From contig MEHQ01002736.1 of the NCBI GenBank assembly GCA_008828725.1, positions 57,234 through 121,233 on the forward strand: a DNA stretch of 64,000 bases. The letters run 5' to 3'. Of the stretch, positions 21,885 to 34,548 are shown piece by piece. Source of the DNA: Saccharina japonica. Taxonomy: Eukaryota; Sar; Phaeophyceae; Laminariales; Laminariaceae. Every line of letters begins with the position of its first letter. Position 1 is the first letter of the stretch. The notes below the pieces were generated by a model. It did not search any database. It saw only the letters and a list, made by a program, of their open reading frames with translations, and was not told the origin of the DNA. The position numbers and the translations under genes are program-made.

Positions 21885-23460
21885 GAATGTTCGGAAGGGT
21901 ATATCGGTATCGGGGGTATATTTTGTGCGCGTGCCGAACTCACTGAACTGTCGGGTATCGGTATTGAAAAATTCCCGAACTTACCCCAGTGCCCGGTACC
22001 GGTATTGAATAAGTGCCAGACTTACTGAACGAAGGGTTCCACGGACTCTACCGAGAAAATTCCAGAACCCCCGGTATTGGAGTCATGGGTATACCGGTAC
22101 CTGGGGTAGTATTGGGTGGGAGTACCAAACTTCCCGGTTAGTCGGGTACAGTTTTAAAAACAATACCGAAATCACCGAAGTGTTGGGTACCGGTGTTGAT
22201 ATAGTACCGAACTTACTCAAGTGTCGGGTACCGGTACGGGAATTATACTGAACTTACTGAAGTGTCAGGTGTCGGTATTTACCGACAAATTCCCCCCGGG
22301 GTACTTCGTTCGGTACTTACCCTAACGAACATACCCTAAATATGCACTCTTAGCAACGGCAAACAGACGGCGGCGGCAACAGCGAAGTAAACGGTAATGC
22401 CGCCACCGCCATCACAACCACTTAAGAAGAGGCGGTACGGTTAGCAGCAGCTCCAGCGCCAGCAATAACAACAGCAGAACACAGCAGCAGAGAGGCAGGA
22501 GCAGCAGCCCCAACTTGGGTGTGGTGCTGCTGCGGGCTCGACTGTATATTAAATACACTCCACGCGTGCCACTGTCATGGAGTGCTACGCTTGAAGCCCG
22601 TTCTTTATCGCAACCTCCCAACTTCGAACCTCGGCATTTATCTTATATCGTCGGCGACCTCGCGTTGCTGCTGCCACTGTTGGTACATCAGTGCTAGAAT
22701 ACAATTATATAAGCTATGGATTCGAGATGTCGCGGTCAAGTCCGTATATACAGAAGGACACAATATACGAGTATTTGGTCATGTGAGCATTCGAAGCTTC
22801 TCCCACTGCACGAAGTTTGCGCAGAACGTGCCGTAGCACCGCCTCGCCGGCGCCTCCAACCCCAACAGCGCGTCTCGGTGACAAGATCAACAACTTTTTC
22901 GCTCCGTACTCTCGGCGGATGTTTTTTTGTGTCTACAGCCGTGCATGGTGGATGTGAGATGAGTGCCGTAGTGTCACTACAGAGCCAAGGACCAGATACG
23001 CAAATGTAGAGGAGAAACTGCTGCTGCTACGTACCACAAGTACATGCCTTTTATGATGTCTTACTGTGTGTCCGCATTGTATACCAGGTAAAACCTGATT
23101 CTCCCTTATAGAGGCCGCACTGGAAACCGCCCGTATTGTGGTCGAGGGTATACAGGTATCCAGGGTATTATCAGTTAGGCGTACCGAACTTACCGAAGTT
23201 GCTATTGAAAATAAACCGAACTCACCGAAGTGTCGGGAACCAGTTTTGAAAAGAAAACGAACTTACCGAAGGGTCGAGTACCGGTGTCGAAAACATACCG
23301 AACTTGCCGAAATGTCGGGTATCGATATTGAAAAAAAAATTGGGAAGTGTCGGGTACCGGTATTGAGGCCGTACCGAACTCGCCGAAATGTCGGGTACCG
23401 GTAATCACCGCGAAAATGCCCCCCTGCAAACTTCGGTATGTACTCTACAGAACATACCCG
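21885..23460. mobile_element. TACCGGTA-array element, copy 2
   Basis: Same design as 8963-10698: left array 21885-22330, central region 22330-23130 with CTTCTCCCACTGCACGAAG, right array 23130-23460. The ends read GAATGTTCGGAAGGGTATAT and the complement of GGGTATGTTCTGTAGAGTAC. Divergence from copy 1 is higher in the arrays than in the centre. Confidence 0.75.
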
Positions 23461-24039
23461 TGCAAACAAATAAATGGTACTGGACTGACTGCAACGAGGC
23501 GAGCAAGATGACCGGAAAACGAGCCTGAAAGTATATCTTGCACAATATACAAATAGTCGATATTTTCATGTCGACATTTGAGGCTCTATATATCGGCGCC
23601 ACAGGTAGGTTTTCAACGAACGAAGGAAAACACCGAGGAATTGGGACAATTTTCTCAAATCCGTTGAATTTCAGATGTTTGACATACCATATTTCCCAAA
23701 ATCCGAAACTAATAACTGCTCAGAATCACAGTTAAGTTGTCGCCTTTTCCTCCGTCTCATATGGGTGGAAAGTTATGCAATGCACGCACACAAACGCCCG
23801 TGGCGAGATGGACGTGTTTCCGATACGAGCGTGTAAGTTAAACACAGAAATCAAGGAGACCTCGCAGACCTACTACTTCAAACACACCTAACGTTTCAGG
23901 AATCAGTTGTTTCAGTCGTACAGCTCATGGAACATGGGGATACGTCGATGCTGCAGAACAACTGGAACTATGAAACAGAGAAGTGAGTGAGTGACAATTT
24001 CATCGAATTCATAACCTGCGTTTCCCGAAATACGTTTGG

Positions 24040-24235
24040 CATTTTTAAGTTGGACAGCAGTTCGATGCGAGTCGATAAGTAGAAAAAAGAACAGACGTCT
24101 TCTCGCGATACATTATATAGACACGAACTGTACGGTAGTGGTGAGGAGGGAGAATCGCCTACTTTGTGACCCGGGATCTGCGTTACGACTCGTAACGAGG
24201 GAGGCAGGAAGGGAGAAGATATAAATGGGATACAA
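24040..24235 (+). repeat. Dispersed repeat family R3, copy 1
   Basis: Shares GAGGAGGGAGAATCGCCTAC, TTTGTGACCCGGGATCTGCG and TTACGACT with copies at 31255-31455 and 43805-43985. Purine-rich; no coding content is recognised. Confidence 0.7.
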
Positions 24236-24784
24236 AGAAAAACATACAAAATAATGCATTACTACGCAGCTCATGTGACAAATTGTCGGACAGCGCAAGA
24301 ATAATATTCAACGTATGTAGTATACGAGTAAATACCTAAAGGGCTCCTTCTGGGAAAAACATACGAAGTATAAGCTAACTGGAGTATTTTAAATAAAACA
24401 AACCCGTTTGACATATTTTAGTTTCAATACTAATTCTTGTAGCATTTCGACATTTCATTTCTCCCTACCGAAAATGACATGTACTTCCTGTATTAATGAC
24501 TAGAGCTACTCGTACTCCATATGAGAAGTTTAAGAGAGCGTACATTACAGGAAATATTTTGGACTCAGGAGCCGGATCGATCCGACGCTTATTCATCACG
24601 AAACGTCCTTCTTTTTGAAACACCACTGCCTCTACTTCTGATACCCAAAGACGAATATCAAACATGAGAGTTTCCTCGGCTGCTGACGCTGATTAAAGTC
24701 ATATTTTAAACGAAGACGCCGAGCACCAGTGGGCCAACTTACCTCGACCTCTACTTCGGCCATCCGTAGCGTCCTACGCGGCCA

Positions 24785-24990
24785 TAGCAGAGTGTAGATA
24801 CCAAATAGGAACTCCGAAACTATCAAACTTCTTGCTGCTGAGCACTTCATTTCGGGATTCAAACACAGCAATGCCTGAGCTCGCGGCCGCAGCAGAGTGT
24901 AGATACCAAATAGGAGCTGCGAAACGATCAAACCTCTTTCTGCTGCAGTTCATTTCGGGGTGCGAACACAGCAATGCCTGACCTCCCTTG
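24785..24990 (+). repeat. ~105-bp tandem duplication
   Basis: GCAGAGTGTAGATACCAAAT begins both units (24787 and about 24893), and both end with CACAGCAATGCCTGA. On the minus strand the units encode similar peptides (PIWYLHSA twice), but no family is recognised. Confidence 0.75.
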
Positions 24991-25834
24991 CAGGTCCAAG
25001 AAGTCCAACACCTTTTATGAATCGATACTACAGTATAACGAACTACAGTAGCTAACCGTTGGTCAAGAACAGGTCGGAGCATTAAAACTGGAGCAATGCC
25101 GTGTTCGGTAAGGGGTAATGATATGGTGGCATTAAACCATAAATAGTTTTGCTGCTGTGAAAGGACGAACACTTATGCTTTTTAAACTCATGTGTCGCAG
25201 CGTGGGGAGGTTAATACTGTGATGCGTAAGCAAGAGTCGTGGACAATGCTACGCAGAGGGTCCATCGTTAAAACAGGGGTCGAGCTGTGCGAAGCCCCCC
25301 GCTTGAACGATGGAGGTTGAGGATGGGTTCCCTGCATCGAAACGCCATCATGCCTGTGGAAAGCTGAATGCAGGCCGAAAGTGGGGTTCTGCTAAAGTAG
25401 GTATTCCGTGGTGTTTAGTTCAAAAACACCACCAAGTGAAAGATCGAAGTCATACCCCGTGTCTATTGTCCATCCTCATGTACATTAGTTAGTGTCCACC
25501 CATCCGTGCTACATATCGCCCGCTATGCGCTCGGTGTACGGTTTATCAATGCGTTACTCGTCATAACATCGGGCAACCTAGGCCTCTGAAGCTCTTAAAC
25601 GGGAGCTCGGGTGGCCCTTCGATAGGCAACCGTATCTTTCCATCGAACTCTAACCGGCAACAAGGTGAGCCTACTCTCGGTAGTCCCCCGACAGGAGGAC
25701 GATGCTGTAGCACAAGTACTATTTTTTATTTGACACAATGGGCCCTTTAAAATCCACGCCATTCTAGGGAAAACGGGGACAACACGACACAACCATACAT
25801 TTTAGGGCCGCATGCGCGCATTCATATCTACAAA

Positions 25835-26214
25835 ATGAAGAAGGGTACAACATTCATCCCGACTGTTTCGGACTCATGCGTCGAAGTTACGGCGCTTCAC
25901 AACTCAAGACAACACCTAAATATAGCTTGCAAGGCGAAATCCAGTTATTCCCCTGCAATCTACGGAAAGCAGACAGCGACTCAGCAAGATGCATACACGA
26001 TAGGAATGCTGGTGAAAGGCAGCAAGCTAAAGAGTGGGCCAAATATATGGAGAAACACACAACCCAGAAAAAACGTAAACATTATCGTGCTCGAATAACG
26101 TACCAGGCATCTGATGAGCAAGGGCGATCAATAGAGTCTTACCACATCGGCAGGAGGACACGGAGTTATGCAGGTCGTTCAGTATCATTGGCGAACGAAA
26201 TATACAGAAAGTAA
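25835..26214 (+). pseudogene. Possible Ty3-type integrase C-terminal remnant
   Basis: A frame at 25876-26214 is rich in basic residues and reads EWAKYMEKHTTQKKRKHYRA. This resembles the helix with a QR-KYYAD-type motif between the integrase core and the C-terminal domain of Ty3/gypsy elements. A second overlapping frame (25835-26098) suggests a frameshift. No catalytic motif is visible, so the call is tentative; it could be an unrelated open frame. Confidence 0.25.
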
Positions 26215-28690
26215 TCACAAGGGGAACGAACCAGGTACCAGGTGTAATACATCAGGCATACGGGCAAAACCAGACTCTGCCACAAGCGAGCGGCCACCGG
26301 AGAGACTACCGTACAACGGGGGATTCTATCGACGACGTGCCGTGTTCTGTTACGAATACTAGGCTATATAATCGCTAGCTGCTTGCGATTTGTTTGAAAT
26401 GCGGGATGGAACCGACAATTGCTGCGCAGGTTTGCTCCGAACGCACCATATCACTCACAGTTGCGTCGGTTTGCTCGTTCTAGCACCGCTCAGTTGTTTT
26501 GTGAACGATGGGGTAATTCGTCTGTGGCAAAAAAAGGGTTTTTATTCATAGTCACGCCTCCATTCCAACACGGGGAAACGGGGATGCCATGTCACACAAC
26601 ATTCTAAACAAAAACGTTAGAGTCACATTTTGTTCGTATAAACGTGTGAAGGTTTAGGCGTGAAACGTCACCAGCGGGGCATGAAAATATAATCCAGGAG
26701 GGTGAAAAAGGTACGGTACATACATATGTATGCGTGATATGTTTGTGTATGCCAGATGTGTGAAACAGCAGCACATGACACGTGCTACGATCAGTTTGCG
26801 TCTACGTCGTTAGAGGCGCCTAACCTAAAGATCTCAGAAAATGTTTTAAAAGAAGCATCCCATCGCAATCCGATGACCTGCTGCAGTAGTTATACAACAA
26901 AGAAAAATCAAAACCCAAACGGTGTTGCACCGATAGTCGGTAGTTTCTCGGCCAAGGAGCCACGACAGTCACAAATGTGGTTTGAATAAAAAAACCTACC
27001 TCCCTTCCATACCCCGGAAAATATCTGGGAACGACTGAAACCAGATTAAGCATTGGGGGGTACCCGGTTCATGAACACGCCGTGACAAGCCGGGAAAAAC
27101 AAAAATTCTGACAACAATCCCGAAATTTCAACGTAGAGCACAGTGAGTTTGCCCCGCGAGAAAGCAATAACGCTGTAAATAAAACTGAGCGAAACAAGGA
27201 ATTTTCAAATCAGTACACGATTTGTATCCGAGCTGACACCAGTTGGTTGAGGTAATTTCTGACGCTCTTTGCCGTGACCGAACGCAGGCAGATACTTGTA
27301 ATCCATAAAGAAAGACAGTGCGTTTACTGACCCGTCCTCTGATGCCAATATTACATTCTATATTTACAACAATATAATCAATATGCACCCAGACGCAACC
27401 TACCTAAAATGCGTACATACTTCCGTTCTTCATGCGGGCATACTTAGCAGTGTTGAGCTTCACATGTATGAAGGTCAGCTTTGTGATACACGTGTACTGT
27501 TGTTTTCAAGCGATCTATGACATCATGGGAGATGAGCTTGAAAGCTAGACTCATTTCGTTGTAACCGGACTATAGGAAATGAAATCGAACGTAACATTTT
27601 GAAATAGTGTAGACAGTCAGCCTTGTTTGTGGAGGCAGTTACGCACGCGTCGCCAAGGATTGTTCACAGGGTTTTGATCAAGCGACGTTTGGCAAACAAC
27701 ACGCATCGCTATGTAGCCAGTCCCCGGCGTGGTTGTGGTGGAGGCTATCACGTGGGAACGGAATATCCCGATAGTTGAGAGAAACCACTTTTGCTCGAGA
27801 TTGATATTGTGCGGAAATAGAAACGGACCAGAAACACTGTCTGGAAGAGATAAGACAATTCACGCTCAACCTGTCGTTGTTTTGATGGGTATCATCTTGC
27901 CTCTACGTTAATGCTACTTGTTTACCAGTTTATATTGTTTTTAACCGTGACGATGTTGTCCCAACGTTGCTGAGCGCCGCAGCCCGGGGGGCTGTTTTTA
28001 CAAGTGCGACTTGATATAGCAATGGGATCAGCGTTAAGCCTGCTGTCCTCAGCGATGCGATCGGCTTCAAATGGAGCAAACAAGGGTCGTAGATTGGCGT
28101 GTAGTTTGTCTTTTATACGGATGATTACACATTCACCACTTTGGGGTTTTGTTTGGGAGAACGCTTCGTACGTGGCGGCGACGCGGCTGCGGGAGAAGTT
28201 TGATATATCTCGCGCTGGTAAATACCGGGAGCATAAGCAGGGTAACACGAAACCAACCGCTCGCTCTTGGAGTTTTCGCCTTCATGCCTTCAACAACCGT
28301 GCCGTAATCCAGAACCTAGGGTGCTCTGAAGGGATAGTGGGTGGCGGCCAGGTACAACATGCAGCATCCCACCATGGGTTTCAAGGGAATGACACGCCGA
28401 GCACACAGAAACGAAGCAAATACGTAAACGCAATAAGCCAATAGAATAGGTCGACTGTAATATTTGAATACTCTAGCAACAACTGTATTTATAGTCGAGA
28501 CAACGACACCAGTAGCGAGAGATCGGAAGAGATATTAGCCAGCAGCCCAACGATTGGCTTTAACCCAGGTCCATAGTGGATGGATCATTCAAACGTCCGC
28601 AGGTTGATCGGTTGCCTCGCCCGCTTTTTCTTTCTGATCACGCGGGGATAAAATATGACTGATTATCTCGTAATGTCACCTGGAAGTCTC
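26215..28690. other. Stretch without supported features
   Basis: Several open frames of 60-146 codons overlap on both strands. The minus-strand frame 28248-27922 has a protein-like composition but matches no family I recognise. No tandem repeat or RNA gene is seen. Confidence 0.55.
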
Positions 28691-28692
28691 TA

Positions 28693-28770
28693 GGGTGTAC
28701 TTAATGTTCATACATGGCCGTAGTGGTATGACCATACACCCTGGCATCCCTACAATGCCGGGGGGGGGGG
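28693..28770 (+). repeat. Dispersed repeat family R4, copy 1, with G tract
   Basis: Contains GTACTTAATGTTCATACATG, GCCGTAGTGGTATGACCATA and CTGGCATCCCTACAATGCC, followed by a run of G. The other copies are at 42200-42275 (+) and 63903-63985 (-). Confidence 0.75.
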
Positions 28771-29437
28771 TAATTGTCGGTGCCCCACCTGTTTACTCGG
28801 CGAGCGCGAGTCACTCCGGCGATCTTACGCGATCGATCCAACCCCCTACAGGCGGACGCCATGCCCGCTTGTTCTCTTGGCACGCGTTGTTGTTAGCGGC
28901 ACTGTGGGGTTACCTTCCCGTGGTCTTCCTTTGACGCAACATGTGATAATCTTTGAACCCTCCTTTCGATTTCCCGCGACGAATGCATGTGCCTCTCCGT
29001 TTTGACCATTATACGTTGTTGTATATGTACAGCAGTCTAGGCCATGTACATGATACTGTTTAATACATACCTACCTGGTATACGTCTACGGTTGTATAAC
29101 AGCACAAGGACTGGTGTTGTTTACAACCAGAAATATTGCAGCAGATGCATACATATAAGTTCATTCGTTCCCGGTAAATATTGTATGCGCGCGTGTGGTG
29201 CTCATATTGCCCAAGAATGCGAGGTACCCCACATATCGGATTCATCGAACAGGGTTGCCTTCAAGCTGATGTCGATTTCCCGACATGCATTGGAGTTCTT
29301 GCACAGCGGTGCGAAAACTCTGGGGAAAACGCACTTCGAGCATGAGGTCGATGGACGATAATATATATCTAAGAGTAACTCGCGTCAATATCATATATAT
29401 GTAGGTATCACACCCGCACGTTGTTCTACGGAGTTAG

Positions 29438-30042
29438 TTGGACATCACGACAACGCCACTGATCAGGGTGGATGAACAGCTGAGCGGTCACCACATACAG
29501 CAGTAGTAACAACATCGCATTTTCACGGACGTAGGAATATTACGGATTTCGATGAGACTTTAATCGCCAATGGTGGATCGGGACATACGTTAGGGTTATG
29601 AGTTCTATGGACGAATCACGAAACATGGGATACAAGTCAGGTATAGGATATTTTAGGCCATTTTATGTAGTATTCACATCGAGTCGGCGATAGGCGAGCA
29701 CCGTGGCATACCCCAGTAGTTTGTACGCGGTGGTAAATTTTGAACATCACGACAACGCCATTGATCTGGGTGGATGAACGGCTGAGCGGTCAATACATGC
29801 AGCAGTAGTACCACTTTCGCATTTTCACGGATACAGTAATATTTGGGATTTTTGGGACTCTCTGCGCCAATGGCGGATTAGCTGCACTTTAGACTTAGGA
29901 GTTTGTCCGAACGAACTCTGAAACATGTCATAAATTGAAGGTATAGGACCTGCTATTAATAGTCAGTTCACGTATTCTACAAATATAGTTAGCGATAGAC
30001 GAGTACCGTGGCCTACCCAGTAGTTTGTACGCGGTCGTATAC
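29438..30042 (+). repeat. ~304-bp tandem duplication
   Basis: Two units, about 29438-29740 and 29742-30042. Each starts ACATCACGACAACGCCA, continues GGGTGGATGAAC-GCTGAGCGG and CGCATTTTCACGGA, and ends CCAGTAGTTTGTACGCGG. Moderate divergence. Confidence 0.8.
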
Positions 30043-31250
30043 TACTATTCAATGAGCAATTCGATTCTGCCCCATACATGACTATTAATAGCGTTCAAGT
30101 AACCACTGGTGGAATGCTCTTGACCGGGGTCGGTCCATAGATAAGCACACATAACGTAGAAGCCTCTCCTGGTGTATATTTATAACCGTCGTAGAAGGAA
30201 CAAAGCATAAAGAAACATGAAGGAACAACAAGAAGCAGAAGAAGTGGGTGATAGACATCACCCCAACCGTTGAGGGCTCCACAGAGAAACACGCATATTT
30301 CCTCTGCGGAACTCTTAAATACCGTCACATAAATATATCTGCACCGAGTACGTGAGCACTCTGAATAATTAGTAGTACACTGATACACTGTTACGACGTA
30401 CGCACTACCAGGTATATATGACAACAAGGAATACTTCGTACACACAGGGGGAGTAGACCGTATGCGAAGTCCGGCCATCAATCTTATACGTGCTCGTGAA
30501 TACTCGTACACCATTTCATAAAATAATATGGCTGGGGCACTGGATGACACCGCGAGTAGCGTTTATGATGTCGCCAAACTTCACAAGTGTAATGGATTGC
30601 ACAGCGTGCTGGCCGAGCGGTAGGTAGGCCCTCACCAGCGATCAAACACAACAAAGCACACCGATAAAGAAAACAAAAACAAAATAGCTGGGGGGGCTTC
30701 ATTCATCTTGCCCGCGGGCTCCTTGGATCTCTGAATCCTCCTCTCTTTTCTCTCCCCTGTCTTCTTTCCTTCAAAAACGTATTTGGTGGGTTCGGGTACT
30801 ACAATATGGCTTGTTTCTTGGGTGTATTATACGTAAGCTAAATACTACTGGCGAACATACTGGCAGATTCAATCAGTATATTACTTTGGCCTGCCGATTA
30901 CTACTGCCTGTACACCCTGTGGCTGTGCCAAACCCTAGAAAGTATTGTACTTGAGCTAATATTTCGGGCATATATTGCGGTATAGACACGGCAATAATAT
31001 GTGGTGGTTCATTTGCCATATGACACTGTGCAGCTCCTTTTTCAATCGTACATTCACATATATATATATATTATACCTATCGATCATCCCTTAAGACTTG
31101 ACAAACTTACCCCAATAATGCAGTCCCTTATTAATGCCTTCACTGACTTCTCGCCGAAGTTTCACCTATCAAATCTAAAAATATGACATGTATGTGTGCC
31201 TTAAAATGAAATATTACCAAGTGCTGAAATCATCGAAAATCATGTCCCCC
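30043..31250. other. Stretch without supported features
   Basis: Short open frames only and a small TA microsatellite near 31057-31071. Nothing else is recognised. Confidence 0.55.
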
Positions 31251-31254
31251 CTCT

Positions 31255-31455
31255 TCATGAAAATATCGATACACCCCACTCCGACGCAAGTCGACGAGGG
31301 AAGAAAAGTGTTGAAATATTATCGCGATAAAAATGCAAGGCAAGAACGGCAGTGGGGGAGGAGGGAGAAGAGCCTACTTTGTGACCCCGGATCTGAGTTA
31401 CGACTAGGAAGGAGAGAGAAAGGAAGGGTGAAGATATTAAATGGGATGAAAAACA
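31255..31455 (+). repeat. Dispersed repeat family R3, copy 2
   Basis: Same order as copies at 24040 and 43805: GACGAGGGAAGAAAAGTG, TATCGCGATAAAAATGCAAG, GAGGGAGAAGAGCCTACTTT and CCCCGGATCTGAGTTACGAC. Confidence 0.75.
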
Positions 31456-31789
31456 AATAATAAGAAAAAACACCTAAAGATGCTTCTCAGCGACCTGCCT
31501 ACAAAACCCCAAAGCACTAAACCCCCACACTATTTTCCATCCCGACTCTAGGCAGAAAGTTTCATTTCCTTTTCTATGCTGCTTCCCTCCAACTCCTATA
31601 ATCCCCTACTCGGCATATATGTGCCAACCCCATCACCCCCCCCTGATCTTCCCTCCTCCCTCTTCTAGTTTGTCGGTCTCTTCATTCGAGATGGTACTCG
31701 TATTTACATGTTACCACAGGTGAAACTTAATTTTTGTTTGCTGCACATATCAACGGAATATGTGTTCGTATGTAAAACACGCAAGGTCC

Positions 31790-33030
31790 CACGAGCAGAA
31801 AATTCTTGGTTTTATCGTTGGCATCGAGATTTAATTGTTTGTTGCGCGGGTGGTAGAAATCGACTTGGTTTCACTATGGCGGATCAGAATGGACTTGATT
31901 TCAATGCATGGACCATAAATTACTCACTCGTCTTAATGTGTGGGGGGGGTCGAATCGTATTTGGTTTCAGTATTTGAATCGAAACTAACTTGGATTTTGT
32001 TTTGAGGGGCACCGAAATTCCCTTGGGTTTAGAGCGGGTGTCCGAATTCCAAACAAATTGGTGTTGTTGTGACTTGGCTCATTTTTGTTTAAGGGATCGA
32101 AATCGACTTAGTTTTAGAGTTGGTATCGGTGTTGGCTTAACGTCAGTGTTAGTGTGAATTTAACTTATTTTTGTGCAGGAAATCAAAATTGACTTGGATT
32201 TAGAGTTGAGCTCAAAATATAATTGTTTGCTGTAGCGGTTGAAAATTATGCTGTTGCGTGCGGATCCAGAATTACTTGGTTTTAGGGTATGGATCAAAAT
32301 CGTCATGGTTTCATCGTGGAATCAATCCTTGCTTGATTTTAGCGTCCAAGCAAAAAAAGTCAGCGGTCGATTTGCTTGATTAGCTCGTGTGGGTGGTCCT
32401 TTAGCTTGTTGTTTTAAGCTTGCTCAAACTGGCTGTATTTGGGTGCAATCGTCGGAATGCACTTGGTGTTTCTGTGGGTGGTCAAAATTGACTGCAGTTC
32501 AGTGTCGAGAATCGGACTTGACTTGATTTCAGTATAGGGAATAACTTGACTTGGTTATGATAAGGGTGGCAGAAGTTCACTTTGTTCCAGTGTGCTCAAT
32601 CGAAATTGACTTGCTTTCAGTGTATGGATTGGCTAGGCTTGGTTTTTGTGGCTGGGTCCTAATTAACATGGGTTTCATCTAATGCCTGGGTCGAACTAAA
32701 CTCGAGACTGTTTGCATAGGGTCATCGATATCGACTTGATGTTATATTCGGGGTCGTATTTAACTCGATTTCAGTGATGGGATCGGAATTAATTTGTTGT
32801 GTGTGGGATCGAAATTGGCTGGTTGTATTGTGGGAATCGAAAGTGGTGTGCTTTTTGTGCGAGGGGTCGAAATATACCATGTGTGTGTATAGGCGGGCCG
32901 TAAATTGTTTGGTTTTCATGTATTGCTCAAAATTGACTTGGTTATACTGCGGCGATCGATATCTGGTTGGTGTTTGGGTGCAGGCCGTAAATGGTTTGTT
33001 TGTCGTGTGGGGTTCGGTTGGATGATGTTT
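31790..33030 (+). repeat. G/T-rich degenerate repeat field
   Basis: Variants of GATCGAAATTGACTTGGTTT followed by CAGTGTGGGT recur roughly every 40-60 bp over 1.2 kb, with strong strand asymmetry (G and T on plus, few C). Units are too diverged for exact copy counting. The frame 32774-33025 is a by-product of the composition. Confidence 0.7.
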
Positions 33031-33347
33031 CAAGATAATTCGGTGCATTCGGTTTACAGAAAAAAGGAAATCACTCGGTTGGGTTTGGTGTCGTTTTCAA
33101 AATTCAGCATTCCTAGTGTGCAGTTCGATACTGTGATATATCCTACATTGTCGTTGGGTGCTGCTTGAATACGTCAAAAATACCATGGTGCAATTCGATG
33201 CGGGTTTAAGAAATAAAAAATCCGACGGCGCGGTTCGGTGCTGTGATGTATCGTACGATCGGTTGGGCAACGGTTTCCCGTTAAACGCTTTTTGCTCCCG
33301 TGGGGTCCAAATCCCCGGAAGTAAAACCACACAACACACCGCTGAGG

Positions 33348-33590
33348 CATCCTACGATAGAGGGGCACCTTAATTTGTCTGGACCTCCTGACTTAAAGAG
33401 CTCAATACTCGGCCATAAACGGATTCTGCAAAATTAGGAAAAGGAACGGAACAAACCGTCCAATGCTCTTTCGGTATACGATGTATAATATTGCCGAGCA
33501 AGAATGGCAGCATTCCGACGATTTTGGGTGATGGTGTCATCCTCAAAATAAACTATCGAAAAGTGCTACCTCTATCGTAAAATGCCTCCG
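33348..33590. mobile_element. MITE family M1 copy
   Basis: Left end TCCTACGATAGAGGGGCACC, right end AAGTGCTACCTCTATCGTAA. The interior has AAAGAGCTCAATAC and CGACGATTTTGGGTGATGG. First of three copies in a row. Confidence 0.65.
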
Positions 33591-33954
33591 CTTTATCTCG
33601 AGTGTGCACCGTATAAACAAACCGTACGAAACCGCAGTGTCGTACGAATCTCGCGCTTTTTCTCGAGGCACTACCGAAACCGGTGTTTCTCTACGATGCA
33701 CCGTGTGGATAGCTCTTCAAGCATGCAGGTTCGTACGGTGTTCCTACCAGGTACTGATTGTTTTAACTTTCTGCGTCAATTCAGCAGGAACAGCTCTAAC
33801 GCCCATAGAAAACAACCTCAGCAAATATGTAAATGCAAGACAGCATTAGTTACAAAGATATACGTGACCTGACAATGCCATATTAAGGTGCACTATGCGC
33901 CCCGTGATACCATAATGTACCGCTTGGTTTGAATGGATGACAAAATACCATCAA

Positions 33955-34197
33955 GACAAATGCTACGATAGAGATACATCATGTTTTTGCCTTCTAAGGT
34001 TGGTCTCCATACCTCACCCGAAAAACTGATTTCGGAGGAAAATTAAAGTGTCACCCGATCCACTATTCCATGAGCTAGGTATGCTATGGAAACGATGACA
34101 CTAACAAGGAAGCAAGTCGTGCGATTTTGGGATAAGGAACCCGACCATTCAGACAATATTTGAGCAAAAACCGCTACCTCTGTCGCAGCATGCGCCT
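33955..34197. mobile_element. MITE family M1 copy
   Basis: Left end AAATGCTACGATAGAGATAC, right end CCGCTACCTCTGTCGCAGCA. The interior has GATTTTGGGATAAGGAACCC, the family's right-hand segment. Second of three in a row. Confidence 0.65.
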
Positions 34198-34302
34198 TAA
34201 GGCATTGCAGTGTACCTGTTCGCACGGTCCATTGTGCTGAATGTTTTCAGACCGATGTGAGACTCTGATTGCTGCAGATGTAGGATGCATTTGCATCAAG
34301 AC

Positions 34303-34548
34303 TTGTGCTACGATAGAGGTACCGGTTTTTCTTCCGAAACGTTTCGGAGTGACGGGGCTTCTTAACCCAGAACCGTCCGAATTGAACTGTTTCGTTGCCC
34401 ACAGTTTTCGTTGTGTCGTTACGCTATGGGGTCATTAATCAGGTAGAGCTTAGATTTCCCTCCAAACTCCGTTTGTGGGCGGGGGTATAGAGATCCTCGA
34501 GTGACCACTCTCAGAACCAAAATGGTGCACCTTTATCGTAGCTTTTGC
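34303..34548. mobile_element. MITE family M1 copy
   Basis: Left end TTGTGCTACGATAGAGGTAC, right end TGGTGCACCTTTATCGTAGC. Third of three in a row, ending just before the 600-bp repeat array. Confidence 0.65.
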
